Shown here in pieces: positions 1 to 8,220 of a DNA stretch of 64,000 bases. The notes under the pieces were generated by a model. It was not told the DNA's origin, did not search any database, and worked only from the letters and a program-made list of their open reading frames with translations. This DNA is from Caulobacter segnis. GTDB lineage: Bacteria; Pseudomonadota; Alphaproteobacteria; Caulobacterales; Caulobacteraceae. Both the position numbers and the translations under genes were made by a program. How positions within the stretch are numbered: the first letter of the stretch is position 1; each line of letters opens with the position of its first letter. Location of the stretch: contig NZ_QFQZ01000010.1 in assembly GCF_003243465.1 (NCBI RefSeq), forward strand, positions 1 through 64,000, in the 5' to 3' direction.

Positions 1-58
1 CCTTCGTCACTTCGACGAGACCAAAACCCTCCTCTAAACGGAACCCTCAATCTGTCTC

Positions 59-1456
59 ATGGGCGCTGACGGCGGACACTACGCGCTGGATTCCTTCTAT
101 TACCGGGGCTTCAACAACCAGTCGAAGCTGAAGGAAGGCGTTTTGAACGCCAAGTACGAGCTGAACGACGTGTGGACGCTGCGCGCGGGCGTCGCCTACC
201 ACAAGTTCACCCAGGGCGGCCGCGACCTGTTCTATGACGACAACGTCAACGGCACCCGCTCGAAGATGCGCGGCAAGTCGGTCGCCGACATCACCAGCGT
301 GTTCAGCAACGAGTTCGGCTCGTGGCTGGTCGGGGACTACGAGAAGACCTTCGCCAAGTACAACGAGTACCACCGCTTCGGCCCCAACAAGGATGGCACG
401 GGCGGCGCGCTTCAGGACATCGAGAACGTCTACGAGACTTCGGAAAAGACGGTGTCCGAGTATGTGCAGGCGGACTGGGACAGCCAGCTGATGGGCAAGC
501 GGTTCCGCGGCAATATCGGCCTGCGCGGCTATCAGACCGATACGCACGGCGCCGGCTGGATCCAGGGCGACAGCTACGCCTATCTGGGCACCACCGATGT
601 GAAGGGCAGCTATTCCGGCGTCCTGCCGGCCCTGAACACCGTGGTGGAGCTGACGCCTGAAATCCAAGTGCGCTTCGCCGCCACCCAGAACCTGAACCGT
701 CCGAGCCTGGGCTCGATGGCGGCCAAGGGCAGCGCGTTCCAGTCCGACAGCGGCGACATCACCGCCTCGCGCGGCAATCCCAACCTGAAGCCCTTCAAGG
801 ACACCACCCTGGACATCGCGGCCGAATACTACTTCGGCCAGGACGGCATGCTGTCGGCCAGCGTGTTCCACAAGAGCATCAAGAACTTCATCGGCAGCCA
901 GACGCTGGAGAACATTCCGTTCAGCCAGACGGGCGTGCCCTACACGACGATCCCGGGCGCCACGGCCAACTCGATCGTCAAAGAGTTCGACATGCCGATC
1001 AACGTCGCCGGCACGAAGGACCTGACCGGCGTCGAACTGGCGGCGCAAGGCCAGTTCTCGTTCCTGCCCGCGCCGTTCGACAAGCTGGGCGCGGTCGTTA
1101 ACTACACCTATGTGGACGCCGACGAGGCGCTCACCGGGATCTCGAACACCAGCTACAACGCCACGCTCTATTACGAGACCGACCAGTGGGGTCTGCGGGG
1201 CTCCATGAGCCACCGCAACAAGTGGTTCAGCGGCCACAGCGACAACCCGATGAGCGCCAGCACGCGCGGGTTCCAGGGATCGACCTATGTCGACGCCTCG
1301 GCCTTCTACAACGTCTCGAGCGCGCTGCAGGTGACGCTGAACGCGATCAACCTGACGAACCAGAAGGACACCCAGTTCTGGGGTCAGAACGAGTATCTCT
1401 ACAACCAGACCCAGAGCGGTACGACCTACATGGTCGGCCTCCGCTACAAGTTCTAG
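59..1456 (+). pseudogene. TonB-dependent receptor, C-terminal part only (5' end broken or missing)
   Basis: The 465 residues are the C-terminal half of an outer-membrane TonB-dependent receptor: alternating beta-strands, the conserved barrel patches NLNRPSL and RGNPNLKP, and a C-terminal strand ending in Phe (GLRYKF). Receptors of this class are usually 850-1000 residues, with signal peptide, TonB box and plug domain, none of which is here. Reading the same frame upstream meets a TAA at 35-37, and the ATG at 59 has no convincing ribosome binding site. The gene is therefore either disrupted just before the window or frameshifted near its start; the window edge prevents a decision. It precedes the sulfotransferase/phosphonate operon by 70 bp and was probably its outer-membrane uptake partner (inference). 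Confidence 0.8.
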
Positions 1457-1526
1457 GACGACTGGACTTTATTGATATCGCGCCCCGACCCGCCCTCCCC
1501 GGCGGGAAGGGGCGCCCCTCTTCTGC

Positions 1527-2177
1527 GTGGGCTCCAACGTGATCGTCTCCCATCGCCACCGCTTCATCTTCGCCGCCGTGCCCAAGACTGGCACCCATGC
1601 GGTGCGCCAGGCCTTGCGCGAGCGGATGGGGGAAGAGGACGTCGAGCAGGTCGGTCTGTTCGTCAACAAGCGCTTCCCGTGGAGCGACCTGGCGGCGATC
1701 CAGCACGGCCACCTGTCGCTGCGCCAGGTGCGGCCATACCTGGGCGAAGAGGCCTTCGCCGCCTATTTCAAGTTCGCGTTCGTGCGCAATCCGTTCGACC
1801 GCTTCGTCTCCTACTGCGCCTTCATGCTCCGCGGCGGCGACGTCTTCCAGCGCCAGCCCCGGGAGGCGATGCGCCACTTCCTGTTCGTGGATCCGCCCGA
1901 GGGCCACATCCTGTTTCAGCCCCAGGCCTGGCTGCTGGTCGATGACGACGGCGAGACCCTGCTGGCCGACCAGATCGGCCGGGTCGAGGACATGCAGGGC
2001 TCGTATGACGCGATCTGCGCGCGCATCGGCATCGCCCCGCGTCCGCTGGACCGGGTCAACAGCACCGCGCACGCGGACTATCGCGACTATTACGACCAGG
2101 CCCTGATCGACGGCGTCGCCGCGCGCTACGCCCAGGACCTGGAGCTCTTCGGCTACGACTTCGAGGGGGCGCGATGA
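1527..2177 (+). CDS. Sulfotransferase family protein (P-loop, PAPS-type)
   Basis: Small 216-residue member of the sulfotransferase superfamily, which transfers sulfate from PAPS to hydroxyl or amine groups. The 5'-phosphosulfate loop is at residues 18-23 (VPKTGT) and the 3'-phosphate site at 86-95 (VRNPFDRFVS), both in the expected order. The acceptor cannot be read from sequence. The start chosen is GTG 1527, about 14 bases after a purine-rich GGGAAGGGG; a second GTG at 1539 is possible. Its stop overlaps the next start by 4 bases, opening a six-gene overlapping operon. No signal peptide is seen, so it is probably cytoplasmic. Confidence 0.8.
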   Translation: MGSNVIVSHRHRFIFAAVPKTGTHAVRQALRERMGEEDVEQVGLFVNKRFPWSDLAAIQHGHLSLRQVRPYLGEEAFAAYFKFAFVRNPFDRFVSYCAFMLRGGDVFQRQPREAMRHFLFVDPPEGHILFQPQAWLLVDDDGETLLADQIGRVEDMQGSYDAICARIGIAPRPLDRVNSTAHADYRDYYDQALIDGVAARYAQDLELFGYDFEGAR

Positions 2178-2803
2178 GCCCCGCGCGGTCCGAGCTGACG
2201 CCAAATCCTCGCAAGACCCGAGCGGTCCGTCGGCTCGGTACTGTCGATATCGCCGCCCTGCGCGCCGCCGTCCTGGCGATCCCGGAGCCGGTTTGGGCCG
2301 CGGAGAACGCCGCCAAGCCCAACCGGTTCGAGGTGCTGGACGCGACGCGGCACATCGTCTTTCGCTTCGTCGACAGCCCGCGCGACTGGCGCGGCTCGCA
2401 CGACCGCCCCGCCTGGGCGTCGTGGCGCCGCCGTTTGGAACCGGTGCTCGCCCAAGCGGTTGCCGACTACGGCTACGCGCGAGGTGTCTTTCCCCGGGTG
2501 ATGCTGGCCAGGATGCCGGCGGGCGGGGTGATCCACCCGCATATCGACGCCAATCCGGCCGCCAAGTGGCCGCATAAGATCCACGTGCCGCTGACGACCA
2601 ATCCCGGCGTGGTGTCGTTCTTCGGCGGGACCGAGCATCACTTCCCCGTCGGCGAGGCGGTGGAGGTCGACAATCTTGGCCCCCACTGGGTGCGCAACGA
2701 CGGAGAGACCGATCGTATTCACCTGATCTTCGAGTACTACGACGCCGACCAGCCCGATCCCGACTGGCTCGCGCCGTTCCTGAGCGCGAGCGCCGCGCCG
2801 TGA
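2174..2803 (+). CDS. Aspartyl/asparaginyl beta-hydroxylase-like protein (first copy)
   Basis: 209 residues matching the Asp/Asn beta-hydroxylase fold, an Fe(II)/2-oxoglutarate double-stranded beta-helix. The iron and 2-oxoglutarate residues are visible: H123-x-D125, distal H171 (PHWVRN) and R181 (DRIHLIF). In the animal family the substrate is an Asp or Asn side chain in a protein; the bacterial substrates are mostly unknown. It overlaps the upstream sulfotransferase by 4 bases and the downstream TPR-sulfotransferase by 4 bases, so the three are probably translationally coupled and may modify one substrate (inference). Confidence 0.8.
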   Translation: MSPARSELTPNPRKTRAVRRLGTVDIAALRAAVLAIPEPVWAAENAAKPNRFEVLDATRHIVFRFVDSPRDWRGSHDRPAWASWRRRLEPVLAQAVADYGYARGVFPRVMLARMPAGGVIHPHIDANPAAKWPHKIHVPLTTNPGVVSFFGGTEHHFPVGEAVEVDNLGPHWVRNDGETDRIHLIFEYYDADQPDPDWLAPFLSASAAP

Positions 2804-4716
2804 TCTCGCCGCGGGACCTGGAGGCGCGCGAGGCGACGTTGCGCCAGGCGCGTGCGCTGCGGGAGCAACGGCGGGTCGCCGAGGCCCTGGCGATGCTTGA
2901 CTATCTGTATACGGAATATCCGCGTTTCAGCCGTCTCCACCAGGAGCGTGGACACTGCCTGGTAGCCCAGGGCGATGGCGCCGGAGCGATCGTCGCCCTG
3001 CGCGAAGCTGTCCGCCTGAACCCGGCGCTGCCGGCCAGCTGGGACATGCTTGAGCAACTGCATCGCCTGGCCGGAGACCTGGCGGAGGCCGGCGTCGCGG
3101 CCCAGCGCCTGGCCGCGCTGAAGCAACTGCCGCCTCCAATCGTCATGGCCCAGAGCCTGCTCGCGGACGGCGATCTTGAGCCGGCCGAAGCGGTGCTGAC
3201 CGATCATCTGCGCGAGACCGGTGAGACCGTCGGGGCCTTGCGCCTGCTGGCCCGCATTCGGCTGGAGCGCGGCGCCCTGGCTGACGCCGAGGCTCTGTTG
3301 GCGGCGATCCTCGACGAGGCGCCGGACTATCGTGAGGCGCGCTTCGACTACGCCATGGTCTTGCTCCAAGGGCAGAAGCACCTGCTGGCCCGGCGGCAAG
3401 CCGAGCGGCTGCTGGTCGACGCGCCGGACAGCCGCGACCTCCTGAAGCTGTACGGTGCGGCCTGCCTTGGCCTGGGCGACTTCGAGCCGGTGATCGACCT
3501 CTATGCGCGCCTGCTGGCGGGACCGTGCGAGTCCGCGGACGAGATCGCCGACCTGCGTCTTTGGCGGGCCAACGCGCTGAAGGCGATGGGACGCGGCGCC
3601 GAGGCCATCGCCGACTATCGCGCCGCCTTGTCCGTGCGGCCGGACCACGGCGTCGCCTGGTTCAGCTTGGCCAATCTCAAGACCCATCGTTTCACCGACG
3701 ACGACGTCGTCCGCATGCGCGCGGCCGAGGCGCGGCCGGGGCTGGCCGACATGGACCGCGTCTATCTGCGCTTCGCCTTGGGAAAGGCGTGCGAGGATCA
3801 GGGCGACCACGCGACCTCCTGGGCCTTCTACGCGCGGGGCAACGCGCTGCGGCGCGCCTCGAGCCGCTATCGGCAGGATGTGGCGGAACGCTGCGCCGAG
3901 CGTCTGAAACAGACCCTGACGGCGGACGTCTTCACACAACGCCAAGGTTGGGGCTTGGACGATCCGGCGCCGATCTTCGTAGTGGGCCTGCCCCGCTCGG
4001 GCTCGACGCTGATCGAGCAGATCCTGGCGTCCCATTCCCAGGTCGAGGGCACGCATGAGCTGACCGAGATCGGCCGCTACGCTGGCGAGCTCTGCGGCTG
4101 TGACCCGGACTGCGGCTTGCCGGTCCGTCCTGAGGCGCTGCTGGATCTGACGGCCGGCGAGGCGCGCGCCCTGGGTGATCGCTTCTTGCAGGAGACGCGC
4201 GCCTACCGCCGCCTGGGGCGGGCGTTCTTCATCGACAAGATGCCCAACAATTTCTGGCACATCGGGCTGATCCACCTGATTCTGCCGCGTGCGACGATTC
4301 TGGATGTGCGGCGCGAGCCGATGGCCTGCGGCTTCAGCAACTTCAAGCAGCTGTTCGGCACGACCCACCAGGAGTTCACCTACAGCCTCGAAGACATCGG
4401 CGGCTACTATCGGATCTATCGCGATCTGATGCGCCACTGGGACACCGTGCTGCCCGGACGGGTGCTGCGCGTTCGTTACGAGGACGTGGTCGAGGACCTG
4501 GAAGCCGCCACCCGGCGGATGCTCGCGCACGGCGGACTGGCCTTCGAGCCGTCATGCCTGAACTTCCACCAGACCCGTCGCGGCATCCGCACGCCCAGCG
4601 CCGAGCAGGTGCGCCAGCCGATCGGCCGCGAGGGTCTTGAGCAATGGAAGCGTTACGAGCCCTGGCTCGCGCCGCTGCGCGCGGCCCTGGGCGATGCGAT
4701 GACGGAGACGGCCTGA
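2800..4716 (+). CDS. Tetratricopeptide-repeat sulfotransferase
   Basis: 638 residues in two parts. Residues 1 to about 330 are helical TPR-like repeats (repeated A-x-x-x-L-x-x-x-P spacing), probably for substrate or partner binding. Residues from about 390 are a sulfotransferase domain with the PAPS loop GLPRSGSTLIEQIL near residue 395 and the 3'-phosphate-binding region LDVRREPMACGFSNFKQLF. This TPR plus sulfotransferase architecture recurs beside TonB receptors in alphaproteobacteria; the acceptor is not known. The GTG start sits inside the previous stop (GTGA overlap) and the next gene begins 3 bp after its stop. It is very different in size from the 216-residue sulfotransferase upstream, so this is not a simple tandem duplication. 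Confidence 0.85.
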   Translation: MISPRDLEAREATLRQARALREQRRVAEALAMLDYLYTEYPRFSRLHQERGHCLVAQGDGAGAIVALREAVRLNPALPASWDMLEQLHRLAGDLAEAGVAAQRLAALKQLPPPIVMAQSLLADGDLEPAEAVLTDHLRETGETVGALRLLARIRLERGALADAEALLAAILDEAPDYREARFDYAMVLLQGQKHLLARRQAERLLVDAPDSRDLLKLYGAACLGLGDFEPVIDLYARLLAGPCESADEIADLRLWRANALKAMGRGAEAIADYRAALSVRPDHGVAWFSLANLKTHRFTDDDVVRMRAAEARPGLADMDRVYLRFALGKACEDQGDHATSWAFYARGNALRRASSRYRQDVAERCAERLKQTLTADVFTQRQGWGLDDPAPIFVVGLPRSGSTLIEQILASHSQVEGTHELTEIGRYAGELCGCDPDCGLPVRPEALLDLTAGEARALGDRFLQETRAYRRLGRAFFIDKMPNNFWHIGLIHLILPRATILDVRREPMACGFSNFKQLFGTTHQEFTYSLEDIGGYYRIYRDLMRHWDTVLPGRVLRVRYEDVVEDLEAATRRMLAHGGLAFEPSCLNFHQTRRGIRTPSAEQVRQPIGREGLEQWKRYEPWLAPLRAALGDAMTETA

Positions 4717-4719
4717 CCC

Positions 4720-5688
4720 ATGCGGCTCTCACGCCCCTTCTTCCAGTTGCCCCTGCTGTTCGATGTCACGCGGCTGCAGGCCGAGGTCGCCGCCCTGCCG
4801 CCCGAGGCCTGGGTGGCGCATCCGGATCAGGCGCCCGGCAACAGCGCCGTCCGGCTGATCACCCCCGGCGGCGGCGAGACCGACGGCGTTCAAGGCCGCA
4901 TGGCGCCGACGCCTTGGCTGGAGGCCATGCCGTATCTGAAGCAGGCGCTGGCGGGCTTCGGCGTGGTCTGGAGCCGGTCGCGGCTGATGCGTCTGGCGCC
5001 GGGCGCGGGCGTGCCGGAACACGCCGACATCAACTACCATTGGCACACGCGCGTGCGGCTGCATATTCCCGTCCAGACCTGGCCGGAAGTTCGCTTTCAC
5101 TGCGATGGCGAGGTCGTCCACATGGGCCCGGGCGAGGCCTGGGTGTTCGACAACTGGCGGCGCCACCACGTCGAGAACAAGGCGGGCGGCGAGCGGATTC
5201 ATCTGGTGGCCGACACGACGGGCACGGCGGCCTTCTGGCGGTTCGTCAACGCTTCGCCGCCGCCGCGCGCCCAATGGCGCAAGGTGGGCTGGGATCCTGC
5301 CGCGCGTCATCCGCTGCTGACCGAGGTCAACGATCGGACGGTCATCATGCCGGCGGCCGAGGTCCAGTGGCTGCTCGATGATCTGCGCGAAGAGCTCGCC
5401 CTGGCGGTCGATACGCCTGACGTTCGCCAACGCGCCGCGCTGTTCAGCCAGCTTCTCGAGAGCTTCGTCTTCGACTGGCGCCAGCTGTGCGCCTTGCACG
5501 GCGTTAATGGTCGCGCGGCGGCTGAATTCCAGCATCTGGCCGGCGCGTTCGGGCAGGCGGCTCGTCCGCTGGCGGAGGGTCTCGTGATGCGCACCAACGG
5601 CGCCGGCGCGCTGCTGGTGCTGGACAAGCGCGTGCTGCAGCATCTGGTCGATCTGGACGCGGCGCGCCAAAGGGAAGGTCTGTCTTGA
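4720..5688 (+). CDS. Aspartyl/asparaginyl beta-hydroxylase-like protein (second copy)
   Basis: 322 residues. The N-terminal 170 carry the beta-hydroxylase core: H101-x-D103 in PEHADINYHWHTRVRLHIPV, distal H149/H150 (NWRRHHVEN) and R159 (ERIHLV). A further 150 residues form a largely helical extension without a recognised domain. The sequence differs clearly from the 209-residue first copy, so the two probably have different substrates or act in sequence. It lies 3 bp after the TPR-sulfotransferase and overlaps the FAD oxidase by 4 bases. Confidence is good for the fold, low for the substrate. Confidence 0.8.
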   Translation: MRLSRPFFQLPLLFDVTRLQAEVAALPPEAWVAHPDQAPGNSAVRLITPGGGETDGVQGRMAPTPWLEAMPYLKQALAGFGVVWSRSRLMRLAPGAGVPEHADINYHWHTRVRLHIPVQTWPEVRFHCDGEVVHMGPGEAWVFDNWRRHHVENKAGGERIHLVADTTGTAAFWRFVNASPPPRAQWRKVGWDPAARHPLLTEVNDRTVIMPAAEVQWLLDDLREELALAVDTPDVRQRAALFSQLLESFVFDWRQLCALHGVNGRAAAEFQHLAGAFGQAARPLAEGLVMRTNGAGALLVLDKRVLQHLVDLDAARQREGLS

Positions 5689-6818
5689 AACAAGGTTTCG
5701 ACGTCGCCGTCGTCGGCGCGGGCGTCGTGGGGCTGGCCCACGCCCTGGCCGCCGCGCGGCTGGGCAAGCGGGTCGTCGTGGTCGATCGCGACGCCCAGGC
5801 CAATGGCGCCTCTGTGCGCAATTTCGGCTTCGTGACCGTCACCGGCCAGGCGCGGGGCGTGGTCTGGAACCACGCGCGCCGCTCGGCGGATGTGTGGCGC
5901 GAAGTCGCCGCCGAGGCCGGCGTCGAGGTCCTCCAGCGCGGCCTGACCATGGTCGCACGGCGTCCCGAGGCGAAGACGGTGCTCGACGCCTTTCTACGGA
6001 CGGAGATGGCCGAAGGCTGCGCCTGGCGCGACGCCGCGGCGCTGGGGGATCGGTTGCCGATGGCCGGGCAGGTCCTCGGCGCGCTGACCAGCAGTGTCGA
6101 CCTGCGCGTGGAGTCGCGCACCGCCATCCCAGGCCTGGCGGCCTGGCTCGAGGCGGCGCGCGGCGTCACCATCCTGCGCGGGGTGGCCGTGCGCGGCGTC
6201 GAGACCGGACGACTGGAGACCTCCGCCGGCGTCATCCAAGCGGACGCCATCGTCGTCTGCCCGGGCGACGATCTGGTCACCCTGTTCCCCGACGCCTTCG
6301 CCCGCGCGGGCGTCACGCGCTGCAAGCTGCAGATGCTGCGGCTGGCCGATCCGGGCTGGCGCCTGCCGTCGCCGGTCATGTCCGACCTCGGACTCGTGCG
6401 CTATCTGGGCTACGCCGACCTGCCGGAAGCCGGGGCCCTGCGCGCGCGCCTCGAGGTCGAGCAGCCCGCGCATCTGGAGCACGGCGTCCACCTGATCGTC
6501 GCCCAGAGCGCCGACGGCTCGCTGGTGGTGGGCGACAGCCATCACTATGCGCCGACGCCCGATCCGTTCGGGCGCGACGACGTCGACGCCCTGATCCTGG
6601 ACGAGTTCGCCCAGGTGTTCGGCCAGGCGTGGCCACCGGTACTGGAGCGCTGGACCGGGACCTACGCCTCGGCCGCCGGCCATAGCCTGGTCGAGACGCC
6701 GATGCCGGAGGTGCGGCTGGTCGTCGTGACCGGCGGGACCGGCGCCTCGACGGCGTTCGGCCTCGCCGAGACGGTGATCGCCGACCTGTTCGACCTGCCG
6801 CAAGGAGCCTTCGCGTGA
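5685..6818 (+). CDS. FAD-dependent oxidoreductase, phosphonate-associated family (TIGR03364 type)
   Basis: 377-residue DAO/glycine-oxidase-like flavoenzyme. The dinucleotide-binding motif VAVVGAGVVGLAHALA is at residues 7-22, with the acidic end of strand beta-2 (VVVVDRD) after it. Family knowledge: this clade sits beside phosphonatase genes and is proposed to oxidise aminophosphonates related to 2-aminoethylphosphonate, or their N-methyl forms, releasing phosphonoacetaldehyde. That fits the next gene, phnX, which overlaps it by 4 bases. The C-terminal VTGGTGASTAFGLAE contacts FAD in the family. The exact amine substrate is inference. Confidence 0.8.
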   Translation: MKQGFDVAVVGAGVVGLAHALAAARLGKRVVVVDRDAQANGASVRNFGFVTVTGQARGVVWNHARRSADVWREVAAEAGVEVLQRGLTMVARRPEAKTVLDAFLRTEMAEGCAWRDAAALGDRLPMAGQVLGALTSSVDLRVESRTAIPGLAAWLEAARGVTILRGVAVRGVETGRLETSAGVIQADAIVVCPGDDLVTLFPDAFARAGVTRCKLQMLRLADPGWRLPSPVMSDLGLVRYLGYADLPEAGALRARLEVEQPAHLEHGVHLIVAQSADGSLVVGDSHHYAPTPDPFGRDDVDALILDEFAQVFGQAWPPVLERWTGTYASAAGHSLVETPMPEVRLVVVTGGTGASTAFGLAETVIADLFDLPQGAFA

Positions 6819-7627
6819 CCCAGAGCCCGATCCGCGCCGTGATCTTCGACTGGGCCGGCACCATGGTGGACTTCGGCTGCCGCGCGCCGGTGCTGGCCTT
6901 GCAGGCGGTGTTCGCCGAGGCCGGCGTCGAGATCACCGAGGCCGAGGCGCGGCGCGACATGGGCCGCGCCAAGCGCGACCATATCCGGGCTCTGCTGGCG
7001 GCCCCGCGCGTCGGTGAGGCGTGGCGCTTGCGCCATGGCCAGGCCGCCGGCGAACACGATGTCGATCGCCTGCACGACGCCGTCGAGCCCCGGATGCGGG
7101 CGGCCGCCCGCGACTGCGCCGCCTTGATCCCGGGCGCGGCGTCCCTGGTCGCCGACCTTCGCGCGCGCGGCGTGCGGATCGGGTCTTCGACCGGCTACAC
7201 CCGCCCGATGATGGCCGACATCCTGGCGCTGGCGGCCGAGCAAGGCTACGCGCCGGACGTCGTGGTCTGCGCCGGCGAGACCCGCGAAGGACGCCCCTCG
7301 CCCCTGATGATGTGGAAGGCGCTTGTGGACCTGGGCGCGTGGCCGGCGCGCGCGTGCGTGAAGGTCGACGACGCGGTCGTGGGGATCGCCGAAGGGCGTG
7401 AGGCCGGCGCCTGGACCATCGGTCTTTCGGCGTCCGGCAATGGCGTGGGCTTGAGCCAGGAGGCGCTGAGCGACCTGCCGGCCGAGGACCGCGCCGCCCG
7501 CGTCGCCGCGTCCGCCCAGGCCCTGGCGAACGCCGACGCGCATTATGTGGTCGAGACGGTCGCCGAGCTGGGCCCGGTGCTGGCCGAGATCGAAGCCCGG
7601 ATCGCGCGGGGCGAGCGGCCTTCCTAA
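6815..7627 (+). CDS. phnX: Phosphonoacetaldehyde hydrolase (phosphonatase)
   Basis: 270-residue HAD-superfamily enzyme that cleaves the C-P bond of phosphonoacetaldehyde to acetaldehyde and phosphate. Visible catalytic residues are nucleophile D12 (IFDWAGT) and the cap-domain Schiff-base lysine K53 (MGRAKRDHIRAL), the residue that separates true PhnX from other HAD hydrolases. The C-terminal region aligns along its whole length with known PhnX. One oddity: motif IV reads KVDDAVVGI where the family has KVGDTVxDI, so D186 is kept but the second acidic residue is Gly190 and the preceding Gly is Asp185. The stop overlaps the convergent HD-domain gene by 3 bases. Confidence 0.9.
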   Translation: MTQSPIRAVIFDWAGTMVDFGCRAPVLALQAVFAEAGVEITEAEARRDMGRAKRDHIRALLAAPRVGEAWRLRHGQAAGEHDVDRLHDAVEPRMRAAARDCAALIPGAASLVADLRARGVRIGSSTGYTRPMMADILALAAEQGYAPDVVVCAGETREGRPSPLMMWKALVDLGAWPARACVKVDDAVVGIAEGREAGAWTIGLSASGNGVGLSQEALSDLPAEDRAARVAASAQALANADAHYVVETVAELGPVLAEIEARIARGERPS

Positions 7628-8199
7628 AGCTTGCCCGCCTGGTCGATCAGGCCGCGCATCAGGTCGCGATAGCTCTCGAAGCTTGCGACCTCGGCTTCCA
7701 GGGCCTTGCCGGCCTCGTCGTAGTCGCGGAGCTTTCGCGCCGGGGCGGCGTACGGATTGGCCAGGAAGACCTTGATCTCGTCAGGGCTCATCGGGCCGCC
7801 CTGCAGGGCCAGGCTCTGTTGCGAGGCGGGGCTGAGGCGGCTGGCGTAGCCCGGATCCACCGCGACGCGATAGCGCTTGGCGGCCACATGCAGGCGGATC
7901 GGTTCGGTCACCTCAGGGCCGAAGCCGCGGGCCAGATAGCCGGCCCCGATCTGCTCGTGGCGCGTGTCGATGCCGCGGTCGGCGGCGTCTTCGCCGATCT
8001 TCTGCATCAGGTGGCCGACGTCGTGCAGCAGGGCGGCGACGACCAGGGCGGGCGCAGCGCCGTCCAACTCTGCGTGCAGGGCCGTCTGCAGGGCGTGGTC
8101 CATCTGGCTGACGTCCTCGCCATAGTGCAGGTCGCCGAGGCGGGAGAACAGGTCGGTGATCTCGGCCAGGAACGTATCGGCCGGGGTGTTGGCGGTCAT
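7624..8199 (-). CDS. Phosphonate-degradation-associated HD-domain protein (PhnZ-like oxygenase)
   Basis: 191-residue HD-domain protein of the phosphonate-operon family (TIGR03276/PhnZ type). PhnZ is a mixed-valent di-iron oxygenase that cleaves (R)-1-hydroxy-2-aminoethylphosphonate to glycine and phosphate. The metal set is visible: H35 (MDHALQT), H59-D60 (LLHDVGH), H81 (RHEQIGAGYL), H104 (LHVAAKRY) and D161 (RDYDEAGK). The lid motif YGEDVSQ at 26-32 is also typical. It is convergent with phnX and 22 bp downstream of the phospholipase C gene, with which it may be co-transcribed. No PhnY-type alpha-hydroxylase gene is seen beside it; the beta-hydroxylase-like proteins are a different branch. 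Confidence 0.8.
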   Translation of the reverse strand: MTANTPADTFLAEITDLFSRLGDLHYGEDVSQMDHALQTALHAELDGAAPALVVAALLHDVGHLMQKIGEDAADRGIDTRHEQIGAGYLARGFGPEVTEPIRLHVAAKRYRVAVDPGYASRLSPASQQSLALQGGPMSPDEIKVFLANPYAAPARKLRDYDEAGKALEAEVASFESYRDLMRGLIDQAGKL

Positions 8200-8220
8200 G
8201 CGATGTCCATCAGAGAGCGG

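Noticed and set aside
2737..4530. 597-codon antisense frame opposite the TPR-sulfotransferase
   Set aside because: The sense strand has clear PAPS motifs; the antisense product shows no domain.
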